37,928 nucleotides of DNA from Paramecium octaurelia (GCA_905182995.1 CAJJDP010000050.1:476219-514146); one strand, 5' to 3'. Counted from the stretch's first letter, positions 22,299-35,025 are shown. Numbers and translations: made by a program. The notes: generated by a model from the letters alone, not told the origin.

Positions 22299-22581
22299 TA
22301 GATTTTGATTGTTGGCTGTAAATTACTAAATTTTATGAAGAGATAGACAATTGTAAATGTGTTACCGATGTTGATATAACAAAGAAAAATTTTCATTTAC
22401 TATTTTTAGACCAATAGACTAATGTTTTGAAGAATTTAAATTGCAATTCATACGTACTTGCTGGATGGCTGTAGGTATCACAAATTCATCAATCTTCTTA
22501 AGAATTCATATATTAATTCATTAAAATAAGTTCAAATTTGGATGGAATATAAGATGAAAATTTAGACACATTTTAGTTTTT
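21653..22581 (+). CDS. giant protein family member B1, 5' part only (cut by gap)
   Basis: ATG at 21653 (signal peptide MIIIVLMIIGKLYG...) and an open frame of 309 codons up to the n at 22582. It covers the N-terminal jelly-roll-like region (DYLTFGIWSKYNPL... in A-like arrangement). Bases 21653-22298 are identical to the same part of B2. From 22299 on the sequence is still open but differs from B2 at about a fifth of its bases and a similar or larger share of residues. So either this is a real third paralog with a recently homogenised 5' end, or the contig is a chimera of B2 and a paralog located elsewhere. The rest of the gene is absent. Confidence 0.65.
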
Positions 22582-22582
22582 N
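22582..22582. other. assembly gap placeholder (single n)
   Basis: A lone ambiguous base. The sequence to its right restarts about 370 bases upstream of a giant-family gene already begun to its left, as expected for a contig join inside a repeated family. Confidence 0.95.
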
Positions 22583-23596
22583 TAATCATTTAATATTTAT
22601 GACACATTACAAACAGGAAAAATTGAAGTATTTTAAGAATCAATAAATTCCTAAAAAAGTCATCCTATTCATTTACTTCAGTATTTTCATTAAAAGTATA
22701 ATAATAAGGGTCTATTCTTATTATTTGAAATCAAACTCTATGCTGAATTCAATATCATAGTTTATGTATCATTAAGACAATTATTGTAAAAAAACTTATT
22801 TTACAAATATGGCTCATATTATTTAAATCTGCTAATTTGAAATCCTATTATATTTGGGCCTTATTACTTCAGAGAAGTAATCATATAGTTTAAATTTGAT
22901 TCTTTTTCTTGACTTGCTGATTATTTATTTAATTTTCTATTAATTCTCTAATGATAATCATTGTTTTGATGATAATTGGCAAATTATACGGATAGTATTC
23001 CTTATCCAATCAAGTGTTAAACCAATCAATATTAATTGATTTCCAAATAGTTTAATAAATTGAAGTCGACTAATCAGATTAGAATTACCTGACCTTTGGA
23101 ATTTGGTCAAAATACAACCCATTAGCTAATGTAAAATTAAAGGGTGCTTATGGACTATTTGACAGTAATTGCTTTTAGATATTAAATTCAGTCGATTACA
23201 CTACTTCAAGTTTGAATTTTATTTACTATGATTGTATTTATGATACCACAAAAGAGATCAAAAAATTCATATAGTTTGGATTCAGTTAGACTGAATAGTT
23301 TATATTTTCATTACAAATAGAGCATTCTGAATATGAAGATTTTTGGTATTTTTTTTAAATCATCACGAATATCTAGAAAAAAAGTGTAGAATTAAGAATT
23401 TATTTTTAAATTAATTAGATATTTTAAGAAATTCTCCAGCTCTCTTTGCCTAATAAGGATTAGCAATTACTATTTACTTTTGGGGGAAGTTTAAAAGTAG
23501 AGAATTCAAACATTGAATTAATCAAATAAGGAACAATATTCTCGCTTTATCCAGGCTAATTAATTTTATATAACAAGGAGATGTAGAGAATACCTT
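22583..23596. repeat. direct repeat, copy 2 (1,014 bp)
   Basis: Begins immediately after the n at 22582 and matches 21285-22298 without a difference that I could find. It contains the flank and the first 646 coding bases of B2. Confidence 0.9.
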
Positions 23597-26500
23597 AAGA
23601 TTATGATTTTAGGTTGTAATTTACCGAATTTTATAAGGAGATAGAAATTTGTGCATGTGTAATCGATTATGATATCGCAAAGAGCAATGTTCATTTACTA
23701 TTATTAGATCAACAGACTAAAGTTTTGCAGAATATGAATTGCAATTCATACGTACTTGCTGGATGGCTCTAGATATCACAAGTTCACCAAGATTCTGAAT
23801 AATTTGTTTATTAGTTCATGAAAATAAGTACAAATGTGGATGGAATATAAGATGAAAATTTAGCAACATTTCAGTTTTTTTATCAAATATCTCCTGTTCA
23901 AAACAAAATCATAATAACAACTTATAAATACAATTTTCCTTCTGTTACCTAAGACTTTTGGAGTAATCCATTTATTATTAGAAGAGAATTACTAATATAA
24001 AATGCTATTACTTCATGGTAATATATATATGTAAATCTGCAAGAAAACGTGTTAGATTTCTCAATTATCTTTTATGAAGCTTAGAATACTTAATCATATG
24101 AAACCTCAATTGATGTTAAGCAATTTCATAATTATTAATTAAAAATTACATACGGAAACATTTAATAAACAAAATTAGATTATTTAGATGTAATTGTTAG
24201 AGATTTGCTATTTATCAATTGTGTTTAAGATTTAAAATAATAAAAATGTCATTACAGTTGTTAAGAATGTGATGGTCCCACTAAGTATAATTGTTTAACT
24301 TGTTCTGCTGAATCAAAAAGAATTTTTATTCCGGAATCAAAATAATGTACTTGTTAATTAGGTACCATCGATTATGATAATTAATGCATTGATTATGTAG
24401 ACTAAAACCTTTAGTTAAACCTTTAGTTTAATGTTAAACAAACAAGAAAATTAAATTGTAAAATGGGTTACTTTGAATTTGATGGAGAATGTATGAAATG
24501 GTAAATATCATGTTTATTATTATTTAGCCCTTAAGGAATCTATAAAGATTTCTTAATTTGCCGTGATTGTTTTTAAAATGTAGAAACATGGAGCTTAAAT
24601 CCTGTTTGTACTGAAGTTTTAGATGTAACTTCAATATTTGGTTAATATGAAAAACCTAAAATCGACAATTTTTATTTTTATGATTCTTCTGACCTAATCT
24701 CTACCAAAACCCATCAGGATAAGATTGAAATAATTGGTATGCAGGATGAGTTCCAACTTTTTGAAAATTTCAGATAGAGTTCATAAATTTTCTTCTCTCT
24801 TTGCAATGCAAGAGGAAGCATGTATGATTAATAATTATGTTATCCTTGCACAATTAATTATTGTTAGAGTTGCGGCTTCACCATAAATAATGATATTTTT
24901 TGTTTAAAATGCGATGATCAACATAAACTTGTTGATGGTTCATGTAATATATACGAATATTTTAATTATGCATCATGTTTGCCTCCATATTATGCATCTT
25001 TCTCAAGGGAATGTAAGTTATGCACATTAGAGAATTGCTTATATTGTTTTGAATTTACACTAGTTTCGGAACTTGAAATTAGCATTGAATTTGATAATTT
25101 ATATGATTCTCACGCTGAGTTTGCAATAGGTTGTATGTTATGTGAAAAAGATTATAATTTTAATTTCAATTTTGGAAGATGTTTAAAAAAAGCTCCATCT
25201 ATGATTAATTGTCTAGCATCTGTTACAAAACCAACAAATGAAGAAATATGTTTAACATCTTCTTTAGATAATTTTCAAGTTTCAAGAGAGATAAATCGTT
25301 GCGATTCATTAATAACCAATTGTTCTCTCTGTTTTCTTGATAATAATAACAAATTAACATGCTTAGCTTGCGAGTCTAATTATGTATTATTTAGTGGAAT
25401 CTGCTATGAAGGCGATGAATAAAGTGCTTCTTATTCAAAACAATTCTGGAGTTTGAAGGTAACAAGTTTTTTAACCAACTTTTATTAAAATTATAATTAT
25501 GAATAACCTCCTGAATTAAATCCATGTGGAGATTAGTGTGTAACATGCAAACTATCATTAGGGGAGTATTATTGTGAAAAATGCTTTTAAGTAGATTTAA
25601 ATCCGTTTTTAAAACGTATAAATTAGATGTGTAAATATTGTTCTGCACTTTGTCAGATTTGTGATGAACGATTTGAATTTGAAATCAAAGTAAATATAGA
25701 TTGATTTTATTTAGAAAACGGCACCATTCCTTTAAACCACATATCTCAGGACCCCCTATACAACTAATTGTATTTTCCCTTTAATAGATCCTTTTATTAA
25801 TTACAACCCTTATTTATAAACTACTTAATATTGTTTGGAAGGCGATTGCAATAATGAACTAACTTATGAATATATTGAAAGATTATGTTTTTTTGATAGA
25901 TTTCCAAAATATCTAGATGATTTAGGAATTCAAGCTGAATATTTGAATACTATTGGAGTTGTTTCTATGACCATAATTATTAGAATAGAAATACAAGATG
26001 AATATTGTGTTCTCATGCCTTCATTAGTAACAACTGCTACTTTAAAATTTTAAGTATTTACTTTATAGGTCATTCATTTAAAATTATTAGCAACTTACCC
26101 CTTTTTCTTAGAAATTCCTTCTTAGACTTTTATATAAGAGTACGATTCCTTTACAATGATTGACTATGGAATAGTTTTCCCTTATTTAAATAATTATGAT
26201 CTTAATATAAGTAATAGTTATAATGAAGTAAATTTTACATTGATAAACGTTACTATAAAAAATAGTTTAATATAGAATGCTCAATCCCTATTTAAGACAA
26301 AGAACTTTGGTTACGTAGAGCTATAAAACTTATCAATAATCAATACTCAATTTATAAACTCATCACTCTTTAACTTTAATGCATTTAGCTTAATTGGAAG
26401 TATTAGAATCAATTAATTATACTTATTGAATTGTAATTTTACTAACTCAATTTTATTTGAATTCTCTTACGTATAATTTCCAATTTAATTCATTAACCTT

Positions 26501-29500
26501 ACTTTGGACAAATGTTCGCTATAAAATTCATCAATTTTTAAATTTTTTGCTAATAACCCTTTGGATATTTAAATATATCTTGCAAGTGTATCAATTTTTA
26601 GATCTAATTTTAATAATTCTTATTTTTTTTATTGTTCATAATAAGTTGATGTTATTGCAAATAATTTAGTCTTCAATTTCAATTAATTATTGGATTCTAT
26701 TATATTTGGATTTAGTTCTGGTTTAGAGTCAACTTATATTCAAATTAATAACAATATATTTATTGAATCCTCATTTATGTCAACAATATAAATGATAAGC
26801 CAATAATTTGTATCTTGCAATTTAATGTACTTAAAAATAAGGAATAACAAATTCCAAAATTCAAATTTGTTTCGATTTTTTTCTTAATTTCAGTCAAGTG
26901 ATCTCCTTATAAGGTTAGACAATGTACTTATTGAATATAATGAAGGATTAATTACTCTCAATCAAGTAAGTTACTTGTTTAACATCAATGGCAAGACCAT
27001 TATTTTGAACCACTTTTCAATTTATTAAACCAAAAATGTTTATATTCTCTATTTTTTTGACAGCCAGAATATAGAATTAGAAAACTTTGTTTTTGAGAAT
27101 TCTGAAATCGAAGAAAAGGTATCCGTCTCAATCAATTGCTTATTAAATCAAAATTTTCAAAACCAAATAATATCGATAATTGGGTTTAATACAGTTTCTC
27201 TATCTAATTTTAAAATACATTCTATCTAAAGTATGGATCAATCAATAATTAAAATCATGTCTAGTAACTAATATTTCTAAGAATAAACAGGTTAGGTAAC
27301 AATAATAAATGTTGAGTTTAATGGAAATCTTCTACAATCGCTGAATGAAATCATATATTTTTCACTTCTTACACTTATTTCTGATAGAACCCTTGATATT
27401 TTAATTAAAAATGTAGTATTTCAAAATAATATTATGCATACCTACAACCAAAATTCTTTAAAGGATTCAGCAGCATTATTATATATCTCTACTTTTTCAA
27501 GTATAATTCTAATAGAAAATTTATAATGCAAATATAATGCAATGACAAATTCTTCCAATTCATTCATTTATGTTGATTCTAAATCCTTAAAAATGAACAA
27601 TATTTAGGTAAGATTTCACAATATTCTCCCTCTAAACATTTGGAACAATTATTATAATTTGATTTAAGTGAGTTAAGACTAGATTTAGTCACTAATTAAA
27701 TAGATTTATTAAATAAAAACTATTGGAGGTGCAGCATATATTTAAACATCCAATTTTATATGTATCAACTCGTCTTTTGCGGAAATAATGGCTGCAAAAA
27801 TTTCAGTATTTGAGATTGTCACTTCAAGCGATGGAACAATAGAGATGTAAAATTTATCTATTTTGTAAATAAGAAATAGTGTTTAGGAAAATGTTGAAAG
27901 CGCAGGGTGTTTAAGTATTAATGCTATTAATAGTTTCTTGAATCTTTAAATTAAAAATGCTAGATTTTAGAATATTCAAAATAGAATGTCCTCATCAATA
28001 ATAACAATAAATCCTTCATTACTTAAAAACAAATTGATATTCTAAAATATGTCGATAATTGATTGTGTTTCATTAAAAAATTAGATTGTTAAAATTTAGT
28101 TTATTTCTTAAGCAAATAAATAACATTCCATTTCATTTATAGATTTAATGATTTTCTAAAGTTAAGAATCTTGGGTAAATTTATTTTAGAATATCGGTAT
28201 TTTGTCTGATTCTGAAATCCTCGAAATAACTGGAAAAGATAACGCAATAATAAATTTAGAGAGTTGTGATGTTACTATAAAAAATCTTATTTTTGAAGGG
28301 ATGCTTTTTTCTAGTGTAATTATTTTAAATAATATAAATACATTAAATATGGTCAATTGCCATTTTTATTATGTATAGAACGTATACACATAAAATATAA
28401 TTGTGATTAGTTAGACGGTATAATAAAAGTACTACGTTTCCTTAAGATCTTTCATTTTTTAAAATGGGTCTATGTATTTTGCTTATAATTTTCCAAATTA
28501 AGAATACATATAAATATAGACCACTTATTTCTTTTCTGGGTGTTCTATATAGAGCTTTTCGGTTCAATCTTTATAAAAAAATTACTTTTACAGCAATATG
28601 ATATAATTACTAAAATAAAACTAATAGCAAACCTCGATATTATATGTTAGGAGCTAGTCAAACTTAGGTGTCTTTATTTTTGATAAGATCAAATTTACAA
28701 ATAATAATTATTCAGCAAGTTAATAGGGAATCATCCACTTTGATGACATCAATTTTAAGAAATTCCAAATTATTAGATTTGATTGTCATTCTAATATTAT
28801 CAACAAATATGGATGTTTAAATATTATTGGAAATTAAAATGCTTCAAATGTTTTAGAAATTAAAAATTCAAATTTTATTTCAAACCTTGGAACTTAAGGA
28901 ATTGCAATAAAGAGTAGCGATATTCTATTAAATTTAATCCAATGTAATATTATTTCTAACATTGCGCTTTCATAAGGTGGAGGTTTATATTTGCAACTTT
29001 TCACTAAAAAATTCTTCATTTCTAAAACTATCATAATTTGTAATAAAGCACAAGAAGGAGGAGGAATTTATTTTGATTTGGATAATGATCTCTCCATCAA
29101 AACCTAAGTTTAGACTTTCATTTATTTCAATCAGGCTGAAATATATGGAAATAATCTAGTTGAAAACCCCAGTTATCTGTCACTATATATCAATTCAAAA
29201 GCAATGGCTGCTGTAGAATCTACAATAAACAATATTTCAACTAGTATCCTCAGAATAAATCCATATGTAGTAATGGAACAAGGAATTAGAAAATAGACTG
29301 AAATGCTCATGATTCCTAGTACATAAATAATCGATACTTATTAAATATTTTTTGTCAAGAAGGCCTAATATTTAACATACATTAAAAGTTTGAACATTTA
29401 TTTCAAAAATAGCAAGGGAGAACTACTCCATAATATTTATAATTCAACTTGTGTAGTATCAGATTACATAGTAACCAAAGGATAGGATGATAAATAAAAA

Positions 29501-31578
29501 TCTTCTTCTAATTAACTCCTCCAGTTTTAAGCAGAGAATAATAATTTTGAACTGACTACTTTATCTTTTAGACTTGACCCTTATTTAAAAGAAAATCGTC
29601 ACTTAGAAATTTAAATATTTTGCTAAACTCAATAATCACAAAATGGTCTTAATTATATCATTAATGCAAAAAGTTTTAAATGTTAGTTAGGAGAATTTTA
29701 TATTGAAGAGGGCTGTTAGACTTGTAAATCTAGCCAAGGATTTTATAGTGTAACTTATGATGCAATTAAATGTTCAGTTTTTGATAAAACTAAATTTTAG
29801 AATATAACTTCTAATATGATAAATTTGCAAAAGGGGTATTGGAGACCTAATTATCTATCAGATGCTAGTGAAAAATGCTACAAAAATACAGAAGTTTGTT
29901 TAGGAGGATGGTAAGTAGGAGATAGCACATGTAGTTAAGGTCACATTGGTGCACTCTGCGAAATGTGTGATTTATATAATATAAGAGGACAAGGGTAATT
30001 TTTTAAAAATTAATAAAATGTATATTGTGTTTCATGTTCAAATGAGGAGAGCAGCATTCTTCCTTTTGTCTTTGCTTTAATTTAGTATAAAATATTGTTA
30101 ACTTTAGGGCAATATTATCCATTTCGTTATCACTCAAAAGCATCAACAAATCAAATTCTTTATTCAACTAGCTTACAGTTTTTTAGAAAACTTTTAGTAA
30201 AATACTATTTACATTCAATTAAGGTAATTATAAATTTACATTTAGATCATGAGGGTATATTAATTAAGATTTTATTAAACTACTTATGGATATTTTCTTC
30301 AATATTTACTTTTAATCTTAGGTTTTCATTTTCTATCTTCTTTATTGAACAATCAAGTAATAGCTTTTATTTTATGGTAAATAATTTAGATTGCTATTTG
30401 TCAGATTTATCAATGCATTTAATCTACGCTTAAATTATTTTTATATTATTATTGATGCTGCTACAGTTTTATGTTACGCTTATTATTTCCTTTATTTATT
30501 ATCAATTATCTTCATAATAAATGGAGAGAAGTATAATTTCAAATACCCTTCTTTGCTTATATGTTTTTAATTACGGAGGATTAATCAAATTGTAAGATTT
30601 AGTTTATAAATTAGGTTATGCTCTAAGCTGTCTGTTAGATAAATATCAAATATTGATTACATTTAAGGAGATGTTTCATTATTATTTGATAGTTAAGAAC
30701 ACTATTTGTGGATCTATTTTCTAATCATACCTTTATTACTAATATTTGGTTGCATTATTCCATTTTCATTATTTTTATTGATGTTTCGAAATAGATTTCG
30801 CCTATTCAAACTAAAATTTAGAAAACATATCTGTTATTTATTTAATGAGTACAATGAAAAACAATATTTTTGGGAATAGATTAAGTTGATTTAGAAGACA
30901 TTTATAATATTAGTAATAACTAATTTTGAAAACAATGTGTTATTAAAGACAACTTTACTAGGCATATGCTTAGAAATATATTAAGTCTTAGCTAATAATA
31001 GTAAACCTTATATTATTTCGAAATTTAATAATTTAGATTTAGAATCAGGGTAAATTTGCTTAATAGCCATTTTTCTTGCAGCTACTAAATATGAAACTTA
31101 AGTCCTACAAAATGATTTTTTTTCCATGTTACTTTAAATCATTTTGATTATATTATTATGTCGACTAGGTCTTCCTTTTATTAAAGAGATTGTCATTATT
31201 TATTCCAAAAAATATTCCTTACCAATTTTGACAAAGTTCCATCCGGCGTTGAAATAATCAAATATAAAGTTGTTTAAATTTATTGGAATGTAATTGGATT
31301 AAGAATTGGAAAAAAGAAAAAAATTATAAATGAATATTTAAAAAATAAGATTTTTCTTATAAACTAAGTTTGGAAGAGGAAAAGAAGTAATGTAATTATT
31401 TTATTTATTGTAAGATTTTTTACCAAAAGAACAATTCTTAAATCGAATACAAATAGCAAGGCATCTTTTATCGAGATTAATAATTAATTATAAATTTGAG
31501 TATTTATTCAATATCAATTTGGTTAATAACTTGTTTTTAATTAATATTTTAATCTTTTCAAGAATTTCTAATTTTTGA
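22951..31578 (+). CDS. giant Cys-rich / beta-helix / multi-pass membrane protein B2 (intact, 2,835 aa)
   Basis: ATG at 22951 to TGA at 31576-31578. Five introns: 24501-24527, 25690-25714, 30085-30107, 30224-30245 and 30592-30614. The exons sum to 8,508 nt, exactly 2,836 codons, with no internal TGA. Residues 1-17 are a signal peptide. Residues 30-300 resemble a jelly-roll. Residues 430-910 are Cys-rich with CxxC pairs and CDGP (CHYSCQECDGP). About 1,010-2,165 are beta-helix-like repeats with N-C-x-F and GGGxY turns. A Cys cluster lies near 2,225-2,330 (CQLGEFY, then LCEMCDLYNIRGQG), and from about 2,350 there are multiple membrane helices, with LLNYLWIFSSIFTF and FRKHICYLFNEYN. The tail is basic and cytosolic. 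Five introns coincide with those of gene A. Probably a ciliate surface receptor or adhesion protein; the ligand is unknown and the function is inferred from architecture only. Confidence 0.88.
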
Positions 31579-31610
31579 TTTAAATTTATATAATTTCTAT
31601 CTCTAAAATT

Positions 31611-32286
31611 AAGTATTTGTCTCAGGATTATCTGAAAATTATTGGAGTTTTTGAATATCGGGATAATAGATTAGAGAAGTAGTCCTTGATATTTGACTTA
31701 ACTCATAGTTAAGAAGCTTATTGATGGAGAAGATAAAACTTGGTTTGAGAACTTAACTCTAACCATAAATATTAGAATTTCAGGTTTACTTCGTGTTGTC
31801 AAAATTTTATTGAATATCTCAATAGGCATACATTCGAAAAGTGAAATGATATTGCGTAGTGTCAATTATTTATACTGCTTAATAAGTTATTTAGAATAGC
31901 TAGGAGAGGCAACAATTACTCCAACCAATTACCTAATATATACAATTAAGAAAGGCCTTACTAACCTACTTAATTTTATATATTTAAAAATTATAAATTC
32001 TAATTCCATTCTAAAAAATTATTTTCATCTCTTTCAATTATTGATAGTTTAAATTTGATCTTACTTTGTTTCTCGCTCATAGTAAGATTTTAATTAGGCT
32101 GAAGAAGACTACTTCGTCAATATCTTTAGATAAAGCTATAATAACATACTCTTCTTGCAAATTCGTAATATTTTTTTAATTTTATTGAATTTCTATTATT
32201 TTGAATTTTATACTAAAACTTTGTCTAAATTTGAGGTAATGTAAATTATTATAGTGACAACTCACATAAACTTGTGCATTACTTGA
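31611..32286 (+). pseudogene. decayed plus-strand gene downstream of B2, unrecognised
   Basis: Segment 31611-31724 (KYLSQDYLKIIGVFEYRDNR...) is followed, one frame over, by 31708-32058 (VKKLIDGEDKTWFENL...). In the same frame after a TGA at 32056-32058 comes 32059-32286 (QQDFNQAEEDYFVNIFRQ...). A 36-nt GT...TAG segment (32047-32082) would remove that TGA in frame, so one break may be an intron; the first break has no intron of suitable length. The protein is Leu/Ile-rich and helical, possibly an internal piece of a large armadillo-like or channel protein, but this is only an impression. No start codon is clear. Confidence 0.35.
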
Positions 32287-32566
32287 TTCTTTTTGAGTAT
32301 AGAATACAAACACTAAACAATTTCTAAGAACATTTTCATAGAATATACAATATTTTTCATTCGACACATTAGTACCATAAGTACTTATCAATAAAAATTT
32401 CATGTTTATCATAATGTACTATCGTAATTTATATAGAGTATATTCCCTTAAATTTATTCTATCATGCTTTTTGATAGTAAATATACCTTAGGAGAAGATA
32501 AAATTCAAGTAAAATAAATCTAATTGGATTATTTAGTAAACATTCTCAACAAGCGATTGTGATTGA

Positions 32567-33503
32567 AGGGAAAATTATCATTGTATGATGAATCCTAATC
32601 ATTTAATGAAAGATAGAGTTCAAAGAACTTTAGTCAGGGTCCTTCATAAGTTAATATAATACATCGCTTGAAGAAGAGAGAAAGCAGCCCAGAGAAACTA
32701 GAGTTTTTTTGAGCATTTTTTGAGGATAATCTTCGGAAAGAGTCTTGAAGACAAAGCATTTGAGATGCTCTTCCTTTGGAATTCGGATCTTAAGACCAGA
32801 CAACCAAGAAAGAAGAATGATCAAAGGATGGTTGACTTTTCGCTGGATAAGAAAGCCTAATATGGACCCAGAGAAGACCTGGAGGATCTTATAAAGAAAT
32901 ATGAAATTGAACAAGAAAGAGAAATGAAGTAAAATATAAGGTCCCAAAGGCCCTTAATAATTAACTAAAAAATTGAGGTAAATCAGAAGAGAAGATGGAT
33001 TTACTTTTTCAATATTTTATATAAAAGAAGATTTTGAGAACCTTTAGAATGTGCAGCAGATTTCATCAGGTACCAAATCTGATGACTACATTGGGGAACA
33101 TTTTTATCAACTTGCAATCCATTCTATTAGTGATGAAATAAAACTATCGATGATAATTGTTTTTATCTTCTCCTGAATGTTCAAAATACTTATCATATTC
33201 TACCAGCGCTGCTTCATTGCATTGTCTTCCACAACAACTATTTATCTTCTCCTTTATCCACATCTTTAAGGAGATGCAGATGTCAAACGATATTTTTTTC
33301 TTAAGATGCATAGAAAGGCTTATTATGTATATTAAGCATGTAACAACATATAAAAAGTAATGTTAAGTATTCAGTAGGCATGTCGCAAGGTGGTATATGA
33401 TGTAAACATGCGAAATAAGGAGCTTAAATTAGTCACATCAAGAGCTTAAAGTGCATCAACAGCATATGTTCCATTAAATTTAATATTGTAATTGATTGTT
33501 TGA
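32567..33503 (+). pseudogene. broken plus-strand gene with less AT-rich codon use, unrecognised
   Basis: Frame 32567-32668 (HCMMNPNHLMKDRVQRTL...) stops at TGA 32669-32671 and continues in the same frame to 33037 as RREKAAQRNQSFFEHFLRII..., with a charged middle (KTRQPRKKNDQRMVDFSLDK and EDLEDLIKKYEIEQEREMKQ). A second frame then carries KSDDYIGEHFYQLAIHSISD to TGA 33174-33176 and on, in the same frame, for 108 codons to 33503. Around 32680-32940 the codons use visibly more G and C than the neighbours. The charged helix suggests a soluble protein. I recognise no family. The alternating frames with at least two TGAs point to decay. Confidence 0.35.
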
Positions 33504-33867
33504 GGCTTAAAAGTCATAAAAACATACTGTAAAATTTGTGCCAAATTAAAATTATTTTTGACATTAATATATTTAAGTGGTAAATTTAAATAGGAGAAAC
33601 TTTTGACATTTAAGCAAAAGGACTTATATATAAGGTGAATTATCAAAGTGGTCTAATTTTACTAACATGCTGTTAGGAAACATAGTTAATGAAAATATAA
33701 GCATCATTGCATAATCTAAATATGTAAAGAAAGTAGCGTAAAGGCTATTCATTTATTTATAGAAGGTGAAGTAAGAATAAAAGATGAGTACAGTAAGTTA
33801 ACATTTAGCTGCAGTAAAAGAGCAATTGATCTGCTGAATCTTTCAGCAACCGCTTTATAGCTAAATT
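33504..33867 (-). other. minus-strand coding-like stretch, no gene model
   Basis: Minus-strand frames here include INYNIKFNGTYAVDALQALD plus a following VTNLSSLF, and another open frame of about 120 codons with hydrophobic segments (NSLYATFFTYLDYAMML). Frames alternate and neither has a supported start. It may be the remnant of a surface-type protein, but nothing diagnostic is seen. Confidence 0.25.
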
Positions 33868-34482
33868 TCAAAGGAAGCACTTTTGTTATAACAATGTATA
33901 GTTATATATATTTATGATTGTTAAAGTTTGGTGGAAAAAATTTATTATGTTCATATTATTGTCCATTAACGTAATTTCTTTCATTATCAATACAGGCGAT
34001 GATAATATAGTTATTTCCTATGGAAGAATGAATGGGTCTGTCTTTTCTAAGATAAGCTAGTTGGAGCTTAGAAATTGTTCAATTCTTTTTACTTCTTCCA
34101 TATCTTTCTTATTTTCGTTAGTACTTCTAAAATTACAGGATATCTATTAGTCCATCCTTAATTTTTCTCTAAATCTCTGCTTCTTACCGATTCTGAATCC
34201 GATAGTCTTTCTTCCACCACAAAGGTTTGGTTAAGCTATTGTTTTAATTTCTATCCTTCTAACCTTAGAACTTTCTGTTGAGTTTTCCCTGCTTTTCTTG
34301 GTCGTTACCTACATGAACTTTTTCCTTCCTCTTGCCATGCTTATATATATTTTATTCTTGCTTCTCCTTTAGAAATTTATAACTTTAGGCTGAGAATCAG
34401 GTGTAATATTTCCAACTTTAGCACTTTAATTCAAGAGAATTTCTTATAGCCTCTTGAACTAGCATATTAGGGTATATGACAT
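33868..34482 (-). CDS. hypothetical basic protein (204 aa, or 156 aa from the inner ATG)
   Basis: Minus frame from ATG 34480-34482 (MSYTLICQFKRLQE...) to TGA 33868-33870. A second ATG at 34336-34338 (MARGRKKFMQVTTKKSRE...) gives 156 residues and may be the real start, as the part from it to about residue 110 is strongly basic and uniform in character (GGRKTIGFRIGKKQRFREKL). The last 40 residues are hydrophobic and look less convincing. The high Lys/Arg content suggests nucleic-acid binding, but no domain was recognised. It diverges from the ORF starting at 34519. The frame is also open further upstream, so the start is uncertain. Confidence 0.4.
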
Positions 34483-34518
34483 AAATTGATATAAATGTTA
34501 TAATGGTTTGAATTTTTA

Positions 34519-34896
34519 ATGGCTTATATGGATAAAGACGTTATAAACTTCTATTTAGTATTTTAAGAAAAGTGCTATTTAATATTTGGATATGTTGGAT
34601 ATAAAGGACTTTCATTTATTAGAACTAAAGCAAGATATAAGAAAATGGGTTAGAAGACCAAAATACAAAATTCTCTCATTAATATCGAAGCTTTTTAAGC
34701 GTCAAAATTTGATCCTTAATGTGCTGCTTATAAATATACAAGTTAAAAGACAACAGCAGGCTACATTGCTGATTTAACATAAATTACATAACTTAGATTA
34801 TGCTCAGCAGGTCTTAATGTTTCATTTTTAAACCTTTTCTGTAAGCAATAGTTAGTATCTCAGTAGTATCAATTATATCTCCGGAAGAGAAACTGA
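34519..34896 (+). CDS. hypothetical 125-aa protein
   Basis: ATG at 34519 (MAYMDKDVINFYLVFQEKCY...) to TGA at 34894-34896, no intron needed. The middle reads like real protein (YKGLSFIRTKARYKKMGQKT; CAAYKYTSQKTTAGYIADLT), although another frame is open for over 150 codons (34586 to about 35048) and appears to be a shadow. No signal peptide, no membrane segment, five Cys. Either a small gene or the surviving 5' piece of a longer decayed one. It starts 37 bp from the outer start of the divergent basic ORF. Confidence 0.4.
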
Positions 34897-35025
34897 TTAA
34901 ATTGTTCACCAAGTCAAATTAATAACTAATTTTCCTTGGACCTAACCAAAATAAATGAACTGCATATAGTTTATATTTATAGCTAAATACTCTAATAAAT
35001 AATCCAATGTGGAAATCATTCATAA

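Noticed and set aside
30095..30433. Separate 112-aa membrane protein
   Set aside because: It reads through two introns of B2 (30085-30107 and 30224-30245). Spliced, the segment matches gene A and is part of the giant protein.
8531..31578. Germline DNA with TA-bounded internal eliminated sequences
   Set aside because: B2 keeps frame over 8.6 kb with only spliceosomal-type introns, and no TA-bounded insertion is needed in either giant gene.
32651..32947. Minus-strand 98-aa ORF
   Set aside because: The plus strand over the same bases gives a charged, soluble-looking protein in a long frame. The minus ORF has the hydrophobic composition expected of an antisense shadow.
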